A stretch of DNA of 26,087 nucleotides from assembly GCA_002392545.1 (NCBI GenBank), contig DGHF01000146.1, positions 1 to 26,087 on the forward strand, given 5' to 3'. The notes under the pieces were generated by a model. The model searched no databases. It was not told the origin of the DNA and saw only the letters and a list, made by a program, of their open reading frames with translations. Position numbers and translations under genes: made by a program. This DNA comes from Ruminococcus sp. UBA3855 (lineage in GTDB: Bacteria > Bacillota > Clostridia > Oscillospirales > Ruminococcaceae). Each line of letters opens with the position of its first letter. The stretch's first letter is position 1. Positions 1 to 8,108 of the stretch are shown here, in pieces.

Positions 1-9
1 TCTAAGTCT

Positions 10-38
10 ATTATACCGCAAACTTCCTGAAATGTCAA
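10..38 (-). promoter_or_regulatory. Consensus sigma-A promoter reading off the left edge
   Basis: On the minus strand TTGACA (38-33) is followed after exactly 17 bases by TATAAT (15-10). Transcription would start near position 3 and run leftwards out of the window, so the gene it serves is not visible. Both hexamers match consensus exactly. Confidence 0.8.
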
Positions 39-117
39 TATAATTTACTTTTTTCACATAGTTTCGGCATTGTGCATAATTTTTCGGGACGGAACAGCGA
101 ATTTTTGGATAAATAAA

Positions 118-150
118 AGCCCCCTGCTTGTGATGCAGGGGGGGTTATTT
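118..150 (-). terminator. Hairpin terminator after the minus-strand membrane protein gene
   Basis: CCCCCTGC (120-127) and GCAGGGGG (135-142) form a perfect 8-bp GC-rich stem with a 7-base loop. Read leftwards it is followed by CTTTTATTT, and it lies 8 bases past the stop codon of the gene at 151-609. Read rightwards it is followed by TTATTTT, so it may work in both directions. Confidence 0.75.
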
Positions 151-609
151 TCATTGTATTTTGTATTTTTTTCCAGATGTATCTTCATAAATATTATCAC
201 CAAGATATTTTAGCCATATTTCATGTCCGTTTTCATCCTCTGCAATGACAGGATATCCAATAGACCACGAAACAAAATCTGAACCAAAAAGAAACCCTAA
301 AATATTCATGGACACTTTAAAAGAAATTTTAATTCCAAGCTTATAACAATCAAACAAAGTCCTCCTAAAAAGCTCTTTTGGAGCATTCTTCTTTATTTTC
401 AAAATAACTGGAATAGTTATTATAGCACCAATCCCCATCATAAATAATAGTCCTCCAAGCATCATCAGTCCTTGCTGGGAATCCATTTTTCCTTGAATAA
501 TAAAGCATATTACAACAATTAGAAATCCTACCATGAATAAAGAAGCTGTGATTCCATTTGCTAAAAAATAGGCTTGTTTGTCACTGTAAATTCTCCTTTT
601 AATTTTCAT
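151..609 (-). CDS. Small two-helix membrane protein, unknown function
   Basis: A 152-residue protein I do not recognise. The N-terminus is basic (MKIKRRIYSDK). Two hydrophobic helices follow, at about residues 14-38 and 48-71, the second ending in a Lys-rich stretch (KIKKNAPK). The remaining ~75 residues are soluble and rich in Gly, Asp and Tyr. No catalytic motif is visible. The start is supported by AAAGGAGG six bases upstream. The gene is transcribed away from the XRE regulator at 808, and a consensus promoter for it (734-706) lies in the shared control region, so the regulator may control it; that link is inferred from position alone. The gene is AT-rich compared with the housekeeping genes nearby. 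It is very probably a real gene, with no functional assignment. Confidence 0.7.
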   Translation of the reverse strand: MKIKRRIYSDKQAYFLANGITASLFMVGFLIVVICFIIQGKMDSQQGLMMLGGLLFMMGIGAIITIPVILKIKKNAPKELFRRTLFDCYKLGIKISFKVSMNILGFLFGSDFVSWSIGYPVIAEDENGHEIWLKYLGDNIYEDTSGKKYKIQ

Positions 610-629
610 AAAAAACCTCCTTTAAAATA

Positions 630-658
630 TTGAAAAAATTTGAAAAAAATGTTATAAT
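630..658 (+). promoter_or_regulatory. Promoter reading towards the XRE regulator
   Basis: TTGAAA (630-635), a 17-base spacer and TATAAT (653-658) make a strong candidate promoter on the plus strand. The predicted start near 665 would give a leader of about 140 bases before the regulator at 808. A weaker alternative is TTGTCA (728-733) with TAGTAA (751-756), nearly back-to-back with the minus-strand promoter. Confidence 0.6.
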
Positions 659-671
659 ATAGTGTTAGTCA

Positions 672-789
672 TTTTGTGCAGAAATTTTATTTAGCTGTTA
701 CAAATAGTATAACACATTAACATGAGTTTGTCAAGAGCTTAAACTTATGTTAGTAAGTTATTTTTGCTTTTTCTACTTTCTGCACAAAA
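672..789. repeat. Two nested inverted repeats between the divergent genes
   Basis: Outer pair: TTTTGTGCAGAAA at 672-684 and its perfect complement TTTCTGCACAAAA at 777-789. Inner pair: 718-729 and 741-752, 11 of 12 bases complementary, 11-base spacer; its left arm touches the minus-strand -35 box. The arms could be paired operators for the XRE protein. Alternatively they could fold the 5' leader of its mRNA into a stem ending 3 bases before the ribosome site (793-799). Confidence 0.7.
706..734 (-). promoter_or_regulatory. Consensus promoter for the minus-strand membrane protein gene
   Basis: On the minus strand TTGACA (734-729), a 17-base spacer and TATACT (711-706). The predicted start is near 699, leading leftwards to the gene at 609. 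Its -35 box abuts the inner inverted repeat (718-729/741-752), as expected for a repressed promoter. Confidence 0.75.
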
Positions 790-807
790 ACGAAAGGAGA
801 AATTTGT

Positions 808-1146
808 ATGTTTTATGAAAACCTGAAAGCCGTATGCAAAGAACACAATACCACTGTCACTGCAATGCTGAAAGAATTGAACATCAGCACAGGAAGTACA
901 GGAAACTGGAAAAAGGGACAGCTCCCACGTGGCGAAGTTTTAGCCCAAATTGCCAACTACCTTGATACTTCGATTGACTACCTGATTTTCGGCGAATACC
1001 GCACCAACCTGACAGAGGAACAGCTTCATTTATTGGAATTGTACGAATCTACCCCCGAACGTGCCAAATATAAAGTGGTCTGCGATTTTGAGCGGATTGT
1101 TTTGGAGGAAATTGAGAAATTCGCCTTAAAACAAGATGCAGTATAA
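808..1146 (+). CDS. XRE-family helix-turn-helix regulator
   Basis: A 112-residue DNA-binding protein of the Cro/CI (XRE) type. Residues ~5-65 form the usual five-helix domain; the helix-turn-helix covers about TVTAMLKELNISTGSTGNWK, followed by the family-typical ending LDTSIDYLIFG. The C-terminal ~45 residues are helical and acidic (LTEEQLHLLELYES) and could serve for dimerisation. The start is backed by AAAGGAG eight bases upstream. It diverges from the small membrane protein at 151-609 and lies beside two nested inverted repeats that could be its operators, so it probably controls itself and that neighbour. Such regulators are common in phages and mobile elements, but no other phage gene is present here. 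It ends just before a hairpin shared with convergent secDF. Confidence 0.88.
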   Translation: MFYENLKAVCKEHNTTVTAMLKELNISTGSTGNWKKGQLPRGEVLAQIANYLDTSIDYLIFGEYRTNLTEEQLHLLELYESTPERAKYKVVCDFERIVLEEIEKFALKQDAV

Positions 1147-1167
1147 AAATACATCGGAATATTGGAA

Positions 1168-1207
1168 AAAAATAATTCCCCCTCTGAAAGAGGAGGAATT
1201 TTGACGT
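1168..1207. terminator. Bidirectional terminator between the XRE gene and secDF
   Basis: AATTCCCCCTCT (1174-1185) pairs with AGAGGAGGAATT (1189-1200), with one mismatch and a 3-base loop. On the minus strand the stem is followed by ATTTTTTT, a strong terminator for secDF. On the plus strand a shorter TTTT follows. Confidence 0.85.
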
Positions 1208-1218
1208 TTTATAAAGGT

Positions 1219-3543
1219 TTAAGCGGTTGCATGGTCGCCGACGGTAACAGCTCCCTGCTTTTCGTTCCACCATACCCAGAGAGTGGGGGCAATACACTGT
1301 GAAGAATATGTTCCGGCAAGCAGTCCGAACGTCATCGGCACGGAGAAGCTGAGAATACTTTCTACATGGAAAATATATGCTACTACGCTGATAACAATCA
1401 TTGTGGAGAGGGTTGTAATGGATGTTCTGAGAGAACGGCGGAGGGTCTGGCTTGCAGAAACGTTGACAAGTTCGCTGATGGATGTTGTTTTTGGCATAAT
1501 CATTTGATTTTCACGGATTCTGTCATAAACAACGATAGTATTATTGATGGAATAACCGAAAATTGTCAGGATAACCGCCATGAAATTGGAGTTGATTTCA
1601 AATCCGCACAATACGAAACTTCCGTATGTGATGATAATATCATGCAACAGTGCAACAATTGTGAACACACCAGCAGACCAGCCGGAAATCTTCTTGAATC
1701 GCAGTGCAATGTAAATAATTAACAAAATCGCTGCAAAGATAACGGCTACAATGCACTTTCCGAAAAATTCACGACCAGAGGAGGGGCTAACTTCATTGCT
1801 TTCGAGTTCCTCAATGTTGTTATCAGGGTAAGCATCCTGAACGGCAGTGAGAAGCTGTTCCTGCTGTTCGAGTGTCAGACTTTCATCATAGGAGAAAGAA
1901 ACGGTTAAGATATTGGTATCAGAATCGAAGCTTTCACCAGCCTGAAGAGTAACAGGAGTATTCAGAACGCCTTCAATGGCACTCTTGCAGGCGTTGGGGT
2001 CAATGTCACCGCTGTAAGAGTAAGAAACGATTGTACCGCCCTTGAAATCAATTGCTACCTCAACACCAAGGAAAGTAGTGCAGATGGACAATACCACCAG
2101 ACAAGCGGAAATAATGAAGAAAGTCTTTTTTGTTTCGGAGAATTTGCGAGTTTTAACATCCTTGTATTTGTCGGCTACATAGCCGAACAGTGATGGCTTT
2201 TGGAAAGCCTTGAATCTTGCCAGAGACATGGACATCAGACGAGCTGCGCCCACACCCATGATGAAGTTAAGAACAACACCAGCTACCAGCGTGAAACCGA
2301 AAGAATAAACAAATCCTTCTGTAGTTGCGCCGAACGGGCGGAAAATTGTCGCATCAAGGAATTTTGTGACAGGGTTGGTATTTGTACCGAATGCGCCCAT
2401 CAGGATAATGGCAACAATCGCCAATGTCAAGTTACCGTCAAGGATGGCAGAAAATGCGTTTGCATAACCAGCCTTCAAGGAAGTTTCCACAGACCTGCCC
2501 TTTGCAAGCTCTTCCTTGATACGTTCAGCGGTGATAATGTTACAGTCCACACCCATACCAATAGAAAGGATGATACCGGCAATACCCGGAATGGTCAGTG
2601 TAGAACTTGGCTGAAATCCCAGATAACCAGATACAGCCGCTAACATTCCGGCAGCCTGTCCAATCAGACCAACCACGGCAATGAAGCCCGGAACACGGTA
2701 CAATACCAGCATATAAATGCAGATGAATCCTAATGCAATCAATCCGCTTAAAACCATTGCACGGAGCGCACCAGACCCCAAAGTCGGGGAAAGTGTCTTT
2801 GTGCTTGTTGCCTGCAAAGAGAACGGCAACGCACCAGAGGTAATCTGGTCAGCAAGTTCTTTTGCAGATTCAGCGGTAAAGTTACCGGAAATGACAGCTT
2901 CACCATTGGAAATAGGCTCATTGACAGTTGCACTGGAAACGCAGGTGTCATCCATCCAGATGGAAATATAGCCACTATTGGCAGCCTGTGTAGAAGTTGC
3001 AGTTGCAAAAGCTTCTTTACCAGAATCATTCAATTTCAATTGAACGACCCATTTTGAATTCTGCTGGTCATAACCAGTGGTAGCAGTATCAACACTTGAA
3101 CCGGTTAAAATGACCTCTCCGTCTGCTTCTGTACCATAGCGGAAAGTGAGTTCAGACATTTGACCGAGTTCATTAACAGCGGCAGCGGGGTCGAAATTTT
3201 CCTCGCCGGACTGCCACGGAAACCGTACAATGATACGACTATTATTATAGTCAACATAGGTTTCACTGTCGTTAATGTTGAGATTGGTGAGACGGAGTTT
3301 AATAACTTCCATCGCCGCATCCATCTGCTCATTTGTTGCGTTTTCTCCGTCTGTGGGTTCAAAGGTTACATCAACACCGCCCTGAATATCGATACCAAGA
3401 CGAATGTCTTCCAGCCCATGAATATATGTTGTCTTGACGTCACCGTAATAGCTGTGTACACCGAACAGCGTTGTAACAGCGAATAAAACGATTACGAGGA
3501 AGACAACAAAAAAGACGGGTTTTCCTACTCTTTTCTTGTTCAC
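1219..3543 (-). CDS. secDF: Fused protein-export membrane protein SecDF
   Basis: A fused SecD-SecF subunit of the Sec translocon, which uses the proton gradient to pull secreted proteins across the membrane. The SecD half has a first helix near residues 8-28, the motif GIDIQGGVDVTF, a large external domain, then a helix bundle with the motif GMGVDCNIITAERIKEEL. The SecF half starts near residue 465 and repeats the plan, with DFKGGT in its external loop and INNTIVVYDRIRE in the bundle. Twelve helices are expected. The protein is 774 residues from a GTG start at 3543, chosen because AGGAGG lies nine bases upstream; in-frame codons further upstream lack a ribosome site. SecD and SecF are separate proteins in many bacteria, but the fusion is common in Firmicutes. 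It has its own consensus promoter (3670-3642) and terminator. Confidence 0.96.
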   Translation of the reverse strand: MNKKRVGKPVFFVVFLVIVLFAVTTLFGVHSYYGDVKTTYIHGLEDIRLGIDIQGGVDVTFEPTDGENATNEQMDAAMEVIKLRLTNLNINDSETYVDYNNSRIIVRFPWQSGEENFDPAAAVNELGQMSELTFRYGTEADGEVILTGSSVDTATTGYDQQNSKWVVQLKLNDSGKEAFATATSTQAANSGYISIWMDDTCVSSATVNEPISNGEAVISGNFTAESAKELADQITSGALPFSLQATSTKTLSPTLGSGALRAMVLSGLIALGFICIYMLVLYRVPGFIAVVGLIGQAAGMLAAVSGYLGFQPSSTLTIPGIAGIILSIGMGVDCNIITAERIKEELAKGRSVETSLKAGYANAFSAILDGNLTLAIVAIILMGAFGTNTNPVTKFLDATIFRPFGATTEGFVYSFGFTLVAGVVLNFIMGVGAARLMSMSLARFKAFQKPSLFGYVADKYKDVKTRKFSETKKTFFIISACLVVLSICTTFLGVEVAIDFKGGTIVSYSYSGDIDPNACKSAIEGVLNTPVTLQAGESFDSDTNILTVSFSYDESLTLEQQEQLLTAVQDAYPDNNIEELESNEVSPSSGREFFGKCIVAVIFAAILLIIYIALRFKKISGWSAGVFTIVALLHDIIITYGSFVLCGFEINSNFMAVILTIFGYSINNTIVVYDRIRENQMIMPKTTSISELVNVSASQTLRRSLRTSITTLSTMIVISVVAYIFHVESILSFSVPMTFGLLAGTYSSQCIAPTLWVWWNEKQGAVTVGDHATA

Positions 3544-3641
3544 AAAATCTAACCTCCTGTTATTGTCCGCTGTCCGGAACAAAACGGACACGAGCGGAAC
3601 GGATTTCTCTTTTTAGCCGGATTTTTACGGCATACAAGATT

Positions 3642-3670
3642 ATTATATTATAAAACCTGAAAAATGTCAA
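3642..3670 (-). promoter_or_regulatory. Consensus promoter for secDF
   Basis: Minus strand TTGACA (3670-3665), 17 bases, TATAAT (3647-3642), both exact consensus. Predicted start near 3635, about 90 bases before the GTG start. It shows that secDF is transcribed separately from the dehydratase-like operon upstream. Confidence 0.85.
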
Positions 3671-3700
3671 TAGTTTCAGAAAAAATTCTGCAAAACATAC

Positions 3701-3728
3701 AGCCCCTTCCGGAATCCTTTCAGGGGCT
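3701..3728 (-). terminator. Probable terminator of the dehydratase-like operon
   Basis: AGCCCCT (3701-3707) pairs with AGGGGCT (3722-3728) around a 14-base loop containing GGAATCC. Read leftwards it is followed by a loose T-rich stretch (GTATGTTTTG). It lies between the end of the operon and the secDF promoter, which fits a terminator, although the T-run is imperfect. Confidence 0.5.
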
Positions 3729-3744
3729 TTATAGCAAAATTGTT

Positions 3745-3867
3745 TCAAGAAATGATTTCAGCAATGATATTAACTATCAATTCTATGATATTTTCCGCAC
3801 TGAAAATTTCGCTCAAAACAGATTTTCTGATTTTTTTGACTTTCTTTTTCCGGCAGAGGGATTTCAT
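3745..3867 (-). CDS. Possible small 40-residue protein after the dehydratase-like gene
   Basis: A 40-codon ORF begins 3 bases after the stop of the gene at 3871-5130. GAGG lies about ten bases before its ATG. The peptide has a strongly basic start (RKKKVKKIRK) and then an Ile/Glu/Ala-rich segment (IIELIVNIIAEIIS) that could form an amphipathic helix. It ends before the putative operon terminator, so it would be cotranscribed. I do not recognise it. Basic, AT-rich 3' sequence can produce such ORFs by chance, so this is only a candidate. Confidence 0.3.
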   Translation of the reverse strand: MKSLCRKKKVKKIRKSVLSEIFSAENIIELIVNIIAEIIS

Positions 3868-3870
3868 GAT

Positions 3871-5130
3871 TTATACCTCACCCTTGGCAGCTCTTGCATT
3901 GGCAAGCATGAGTTTAATACGGTTCTCCTGATTGACACGAGTTGCACCGGGGTCATAGTCGATAGCGATAATATTGGCATTAGGGTGATGTTCTTTCACA
4001 GCACGGCTCATACCCTTAGCAATGATATGATTTGGCAAGCATCCGAAAGGCTGGGTACAGATGATATTTTCCGTACCGCTTTCAGCGAGTGCGCCCATTT
4101 CTGCCGGAATCAGCCAACCTTCTCCCATATTGACCCCTAAATTGATATATTGGCTCACGGAGTGCAACAAATGCAGGAAATCATGAGGAGGATTAAAAAC
4201 GCCGTGTTCTTCAATAACTTTAACAACCTCTTTTTGTTTGCCCAAGAACATCTGATACATCATAGCATAGACCGGAGTAATGGCGGAATGTCTGCTATAG
4301 AGTTTTGCCTCATTGACCTTTGTATAAAGGTAGTACAGAACAAATTCCAGCATAGACGGCACGACAGGTTCACAGCCTTCTGAAATCAGGAAATCTTCGA
4401 GGTGATTATTCCCCAACGGCGAAAACTTGACATAAATTTCCCCGACAATCCCGACTTTGATTCTGGGAACACTGGAACGCTCCACTTTTGCAAAATCAGC
4501 AAGCATCTCCTTGTAATATTTTTTGGTATTGGTGTAGGAATTACTTGCAAGAATGCTGACAGATTTTTTAATCCATCTGTCAAGAACCTTTTTGGAACTG
4601 CCCTTGACGAGTTCCGCCGAACGGCATTGATTATACAGCAACATCAGCATATCACCATACATGAGGGAATAAATGCTCTTGACAATCATCGGCATGGACA
4701 TATGCCATCCGTTTCGGGGGTCTTTTTCCAGTCCGACAAAGTTCAGGGAAATAACCGGAACTTGTGGGAACGTATCCTGCAAAGCCTTCCGGAGCAGATA
4801 AATATAATTGGATGCACGACAGCCACCACCTGTCTGAGGGAGCATCAGGGCAACTTTGTTAATATCATATTTTCCGCTTTTAAGTGCGTCCATGAATTGA
4901 CCAATACAAAGCAAAGCCGGATAACAGGTATCATTGTGAACATTTTTCAGCCCTTCATCCACAACATTTCTGGATTCGTTTTTCATAATTTCGCAGTGAT
5001 AGCCATATTGCCCGAAAACACTAATTAACAATTCAAAATGAATTGGCAACATCATGGGAATTAAAATAGTATGGGTTTCTTTCATTTCAGGGGTAAAAAT
5101 GGGATAACCGTTTTTCATTTCAACAGCCAT
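3871..5130 (-). CDS. 2-hydroxyacyl-CoA dehydratase-like iron-sulfur protein
   Basis: A 419-residue protein resembling the uncharacterised 2-hydroxyacyl-CoA dehydratase-domain proteins (COG3581-like; relatives include HgdB/BcrC subunits and double-cubane iron-sulfur proteins). Cysteines sit in family-like contexts: CYPALLCIGQF near residue 66, TGGGCRASNY near 102 and CTQPFGCLPNH near 362. They probably bind an iron-sulfur cluster, but the cluster type cannot be told. The start has AAAGGAGG upstream. It follows the 973-residue activase fusion by 16 bases, so the two should form a complex: an ATP-driven electron donor (the activase) and its acceptor (this protein). The substrate is unknown, because none of the usual partner genes (CoA transferase, acyl-CoA dehydrogenase) is nearby. 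The family call is good; a role in fermentation or another reductive reaction is inference. Confidence 0.8.
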   Translation of the reverse strand: MAVEMKNGYPIFTPEMKETHTILIPMMLPIHFELLISVFGQYGYHCEIMKNESRNVVDEGLKNVHNDTCYPALLCIGQFMDALKSGKYDINKVALMLPQTGGGCRASNYIYLLRKALQDTFPQVPVISLNFVGLEKDPRNGWHMSMPMIVKSIYSLMYGDMLMLLYNQCRSAELVKGSSKKVLDRWIKKSVSILASNSYTNTKKYYKEMLADFAKVERSSVPRIKVGIVGEIYVKFSPLGNNHLEDFLISEGCEPVVPSMLEFVLYYLYTKVNEAKLYSRHSAITPVYAMMYQMFLGKQKEVVKVIEEHGVFNPPHDFLHLLHSVSQYINLGVNMGEGWLIPAEMGALAESGTENIICTQPFGCLPNHIIAKGMSRAVKEHHPNANIIAIDYDPGATRVNQENRIKLMLANARAAKGEV

Positions 5131-5146
5131 AAAGTTCCTCCTTTCA

Positions 5147-8068
5147 TCAGTTCATCGCCGCAAGCAGACTGCGGAGACGGATTTTTGCAGCACCAAGGTT
5201 ATTGATTTCATCAATTTTGAGCTGAGTATACAGCTTTCCGCCATCTTCCAGAATTCTGCGAACTTCGTCAGTGGTGATGGCATCAATGCCACATCCGAAA
5301 GATACTAACTGTACTAACTGCATATCGGGTTGAGTGGTGACATACTGTGCCGCACGGTATAAACGGCTGTGATATGTCCACTGATTGTGCACATGCAAAT
5401 CAGGGGTACTTCCGAGCATTGCCACGCTGTCCTCTGTGACAACCGCCATTCCTAAACTTGTAATGAGCTTGTGAATGCCGTGGTTGATTTCCTTGTCAAG
5501 ATGATACGGACGACCGGCAATGACAATAATTTTCCGCCCTTCTGCTCTCGCCTGAGCAATAAGTTCTTCCGCCTTTTTGGCAACATCCTTGTGATAGTTG
5601 TCAAGAGCCTGATAGGCGGAATCCAATGCACCAGCAATCTGACCACCAACGTTATATTTTGCAAGGAGTTTTTTCATGACCTTGACAACGTGTTTTTTAC
5701 TATTCAAATCCAGATACGGATACAAGAAATTATTTTCATTCAGTCCGCTGTGGTTGGCTTTCATCAGTTCCGGATAATACGCCACGACTGGACAATTGAA
5801 ATGATTATCGGTGTCTGGTTCTTGCAGATTGAACGTCATGCAAGGCCAGAAAATGAAATCCACATTCTTTTCGAGTAAAATCTCAATGTGCCCATGTGCG
5901 ATTTTTGCCGGATAACATACCGTATCAGAAGGAATAGTATGCTGTCCCTTGTAATAGACTTTTCTGTCACTTTCACCGGAAATCTCAACCCCGAAGCCTA
6001 ACTTTGTAAAGAACGTATACCAGAATGGGAGCAGCTCATAATAATTGAGAACCATAGGAATCCCGACAACTGCCCTTTTGTTGGCAGGCTGTTGCTTGAC
6101 AAGCTGGAAAAGGCTGTCATATTTATAGGTGTACAAATCGGGAACTTCTGTTTTTCGTTTGATACCTGCGCCTTTTTCACAGCGATTTCCCGAAACGAAA
6201 CGACCGCCGTCAGAAAATTTGATAATATTCAACTGACAGTTTGCCGTACATCCGCCACAGCGTAAATCCTTGGAAGTATAAGAAAAATTCTCAAGGGCTT
6301 CTGGAGAAATCAAAGTGCTTTCGTGTTCGTCTGCCATCTCTTTGGCATAGAGAGCCGCACCAAATGCCCCCATCAAGCCGGAAATTGCCGGACGGATAAC
6401 ATCTCTGCCGATTTCTCTTTCAAAACACCTTAAAACGGCATCATTCAGGAAAGTTCCCCCTTGAACGACAATATTTTTGCCGAGTTCGTCAACGCTTCTT
6501 GCACGGATAACCTTGTAAATCGCATTTTTGATGATGGAGGACGACAAACCAGCGGAAATATCTTCCACAGTTGCGCCATCTTTCTGTGCCTGCTTGACGG
6601 AACTATTCATAAATACTGTACAGCGTGAACCCAATTCAACCGGATGTTTCGCAAACAAGCCCATTTGTGAAAATTCTGCAATATCATAACCAAGAGCCAT
6701 TGCAAACGTCTGAATAAATGAACCGCATCCGGAGGAACAGGCTTCATTTAACATAATGCTGTCGATTGCACCGTTCTTGATTTTGAAGCACTTAATATCC
6801 TGACCTCCAATATCAATGATAAAGTCCACATCCGGACAGAAAAAGGATGCTGCCTTGAAATGTGCAACCGTTTCCACAATGCCGAAATCAACAGACAATC
6901 CAGCTTTGATTAAGTCCTCACCATAGCCAGTGACGGCACTTGAACGGATGTTTAATTTCGGGTTTTTATCGTGGTAAATCTGTTTGAGTTTGGAAGCGAT
7001 TCTGTCAAGGGGCTGACCTTCATTTGATGCATAATGGCTGTACAATAATTTCCCATCCTCCGTGATAAGAACTAATTTTGTAGTAGTTGAGCCGGAATCA
7101 ATGCCAAGATAAGCGTCACCCTCGTAGGTGTGCAAGTCGGCAAACTCCAAATCACAGCGTTTATGGCGTTCAATGAATGTTGCATACTCCTCCTTAGAGT
7201 GGAATAATGCCTCACCAGTAATGACATCAGAAGCGGCATGAGCATTGACGACTTTTTCCAGCAATGCGCCGGCAGTTTTCGGGGAATCCTTGCTTTTTTC
7301 GGCATAAAGCGCACTTCCCAGAGCCACGAAAACGGGAGCTTGTTCGGGAAAAATTGCCTGTTCTTCAGAAAGTCCGAGTGTTTCCACAAAAGCCTTTCTT
7401 AATCCTTTCTGGAAAGAGAGAGGACCTCCTAAAAATAATACATTTCCTTTGATTTCACGACCCTGCGCCAGTCCTGCAACCGTCTGGTCTACCACAGCAC
7501 GGAAAATGCTGAAAGCGACATCCTCACGGGCTGCGCCCTGATTCAAGAGGGGCTGAATATCGGACTTCGCAAAAACTCCGCATCTGGAAGCGATAGGGTA
7601 AGTTCTGGTGGCTCTCAAAGAAGCCTCATCCAATTCCTGCACCGTAATACCTAGGAGCGTTGCCATCTGGTCAATGAATGCACCCGTACCGCCAGCACAT
7701 GAGCCATTCATTCTTTGTTCCACTCCTCCGGTCAGGAAAATAATTTTTGCATCCTCACCGCCCAATTCAATGACAGTATCCGCCTCAGGATAACAAGTCT
7801 TGACAGCAAGAAACGCTGCATGAACTTCCTGAACAAAATTGATATTTGCAGCATTGGCAAGCCCCAGACCTGCTGAACCTGTCATTGCAGAGCGAAATTG
7901 TGCATCCGGAAACTGATTCTGAATGCTTCGCAGTTGTTCTGTCACGGTTTCTTTGACCTTTGAAAAATGCCGTTGATATGCGGAATGCAAAATTTTGCCG
8001 TCCTCATCACAAACCACTGTTTTGACCGTAGTTGAACCGACATCAATTCCCAAAGCGTAAATTTTCAT
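5147..8068 (-). CDS. Double acyl-CoA dehydratase activase fused to a dehydratase-like module
   Basis: A 973-residue multidomain protein. Two ASKHA ATPase domains of the BadF/BadG/BcrA type come first. Domain one (~1-260) has DVGSTTVKT, ELGGEDAK and GSCAGGTGAF. Domain two (~300-575) has GIDSGSTTTKL, DIGGQDIKC and EACSSGCGSF. A cysteine cluster CGGCTANC with GNRCEKGAG follows near residue 610. After it comes a DUF2229/COG3580-like region (from VVGIPMVLNYYELLPFW) and a C-terminal segment with SFGCGIDA and IRLRSLL, as in COG3581 proteins. In the characterised HgdC-type activases, ATP hydrolysis drives low-potential electron transfer from a 4Fe-4S cluster to the dehydratase. The start at 8068 is chosen because GGAGGAAATCA precedes it; an upstream in-frame ATG at 8104 has no site. 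It forms an operon with the 419-residue gene 16 bases downstream. The biological substrate is unknown. Confidence 0.88.
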   Translation of the reverse strand: MKIYALGIDVGSTTVKTVVCDEDGKILHSAYQRHFSKVKETVTEQLRSIQNQFPDAQFRSAMTGSAGLGLANAANINFVQEVHAAFLAVKTCYPEADTVIELGGEDAKIIFLTGGVEQRMNGSCAGGTGAFIDQMATLLGITVQELDEASLRATRTYPIASRCGVFAKSDIQPLLNQGAAREDVAFSIFRAVVDQTVAGLAQGREIKGNVLFLGGPLSFQKGLRKAFVETLGLSEEQAIFPEQAPVFVALGSALYAEKSKDSPKTAGALLEKVVNAHAASDVITGEALFHSKEEYATFIERHKRCDLEFADLHTYEGDAYLGIDSGSTTTKLVLITEDGKLLYSHYASNEGQPLDRIASKLKQIYHDKNPKLNIRSSAVTGYGEDLIKAGLSVDFGIVETVAHFKAASFFCPDVDFIIDIGGQDIKCFKIKNGAIDSIMLNEACSSGCGSFIQTFAMALGYDIAEFSQMGLFAKHPVELGSRCTVFMNSSVKQAQKDGATVEDISAGLSSSIIKNAIYKVIRARSVDELGKNIVVQGGTFLNDAVLRCFEREIGRDVIRPAISGLMGAFGAALYAKEMADEHESTLISPEALENFSYTSKDLRCGGCTANCQLNIIKFSDGGRFVSGNRCEKGAGIKRKTEVPDLYTYKYDSLFQLVKQQPANKRAVVGIPMVLNYYELLPFWYTFFTKLGFGVEISGESDRKVYYKGQHTIPSDTVCYPAKIAHGHIEILLEKNVDFIFWPCMTFNLQEPDTDNHFNCPVVAYYPELMKANHSGLNENNFLYPYLDLNSKKHVVKVMKKLLAKYNVGGQIAGALDSAYQALDNYHKDVAKKAEELIAQARAEGRKIIVIAGRPYHLDKEINHGIHKLITSLGMAVVTEDSVAMLGSTPDLHVHNQWTYHSRLYRAAQYVTTQPDMQLVQLVSFGCGIDAITTDEVRRILEDGGKLYTQLKIDEINNLGAAKIRLRSLLAAMN

Positions 8069-8108
8069 TGATTTCCTCCAAATTCCATCAATCGTCAATA
8101 TCATACAT

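Larger units (their letters stand above)
3544..3870. other. Content of the gap between secDF and the dehydratase-like operon
   Basis: From left to right this 327-base gap holds the secDF leader and ribosome site (3553-3558), the secDF promoter (3642-3670), a hairpin (3701-3728) and a possible 40-codon minus-strand ORF (3745-3867). Nothing else is evident. Confidence 0.7.

Noticed and set aside
1283..3486. Plus-strand and second minus-strand open frames across secDF
   Set aside because: They lie within a well-conserved secDF frame, lack ribosome sites and resemble no protein; they are shadows of its codon bias.
3543..3591. Longer N-terminus of SecDF from a GTG at 3591
   Set aside because: The extra 16 residues precede the AGGAGG site that fits the GTG at 3543 and are not typical of SecD.
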